Below, one piece after another: positions 63,324 through 64,000 of a stretch of 64,000 bases of DNA. The translations under genes and the position numbers were made by a program. The stretch lies in contig OX637295.1 of the NCBI GenBank assembly GCA_951799445.1, positions 8,618,001 through 8,682,000 on the forward strand, given 5' to 3'. Numbering within the stretch: position 1 is the stretch's first letter; the number at the start of each line of letters is the position of its first letter. This stretch comes from Pseudisothecium myosuroides. Its lineage: Eukaryota > Streptophyta > Bryopsida > Hypnales > Lembophyllaceae. A model generated the notes under the pieces. It was not told the DNA's origin and did not search any database. It saw only the letters and a program-made list of their open reading frames with translations.

Positions 63324-64000
63324 CTCCACCTGTGATCGAGAACTTATGAATCCGGCCACGAGAGGCCCGACCGCCCGGCGGGAGGTTGATATCGATCTAG
63401 TACTAATGACTTAGTGAAGTTAATACGTACTCAATAATCAAGCCAAGAAATGGAAACTGCACTAGCTCATCGATCCTGAACCTCCACTGGACGGTCTCTC
63501 GATCCTCCTTACGTACGTTCAAATGCATATACTAGCGACGAAGATCGATGAAACTCCCCGGGCAGAGAGGAACTGAGTACTGAGGCTTAGTTGGCTGCTC
63601 TGGAACTGATCACGTACCACACAGGCTTTCACAAGCAAACAGCGAACTAACTAAATAGGTGATCGATGAGTGCTGGACGGACTATACAGACAGGCAGTAC
63701 ACTGAGAACTTCATAGGTACGGTAAGCAATCCGGCGCGTTGGTGGACTTTAACTCCACGCGGGCTATCTTGAAAGTACGTAATCTCGGTAACTCACAAAA
63801 TTTTAGATTCTTCGTGCGTAGGAAACTACAGTAGGAATTCTGTTGAACATCATAACGTTTACCAATGAATAGGAACCCCTATATGGCTTCTCACCCAACC
63901 CCAATTCTTAAATTAACTGATAAGTTCCTCCCAGGACATGGAACACCAGGTTTAATTATTATATTTTGTTATTCTTCCTCAAGGTGAGCAGACAAGAAGC
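63324..64000 (-). promoter_or_regulatory. Upstream region of the receptor kinase gene
   Basis: Less AT-rich than most of the window, with GATCGAT and TACGTAC motifs. It should hold the 5' UTR and promoter. No convincing TATA box or further gene was seen. Confidence 0.35.

Overview
The window reads as nuclear DNA of a land plant. It is AT-rich, gene-poor and repeat-rich. The two large genes carry many short introns with GT/AG borders, and their products belong to plant-type families: a VAS1/ISS1-like aminotransferase and an LRR receptor-like kinase of the RD class. I see no organellar, bacterial or viral gene set and no tRNA, rRNA or CRISPR. The lineage cannot be fixed from the sequence; compact introns in AT-rich repeat-filled DNA would suit a moss or another non-flowering plant, which is inference only.

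Layout. Positions 1-20188 are dominated by three related, apparently non-autonomous LTR-type elements: A (1-3352, +), C (6408-12300, +) and B (15308-20188, -). All share a leader with AAGCTTTG-type repeats, a CAG-rich or GC-rich stretch, a very short acidic ATG reading frame ending at a GT splice-donor-like site, a long degenerate non-coding stretch and a conserved downstream block. The LTR of C is split by a 942-bp element flanked by TTAA. A separate piece of the same LTR family lies at 48757-49829. From 20460 to 23894 there are a foldback repeat, a degenerate tandem array and a second TTAA-flanked element. A short gene (48 codons) sits at 24591-24737, followed by a three-unit tandem repeat of about 310 bp. 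Positions 25791-37150 are intergenic with several MITEs and a repeat array next to the following gene.

Genes. (1) 24591-24737 (+): a 48-residue basic/acidic small protein. (2) 38250-42543 (+): a complete nine-exon aminotransferase of 404 residues with all pyridoxal-phosphate and carboxylate-binding residues. (3) 63323-50590 (-): a complete 20-exon receptor-like kinase of 961 residues (signal peptide, LRR ectodomain, one membrane segment, active-looking kinase). All exon phases of genes 2 and 3 join without a break. Gene 2 probably acts in aromatic amino acid/auxin metabolism and gene 3 in cell-surface signalling; nothing shows that they work together.

MITE families recur: CTACACTAAATAG-type (2 copies), GTTGCTA-type (2 copies), TTAACCCCTAAAGG-type (3 copies) and CAATTTCGTTAA-type (4 copies, three of them inside introns of the receptor kinase). 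Two long foldback elements lie at 20460-20860 and 42792-43677, the second about 250 bp past the aminotransferase stop codon.
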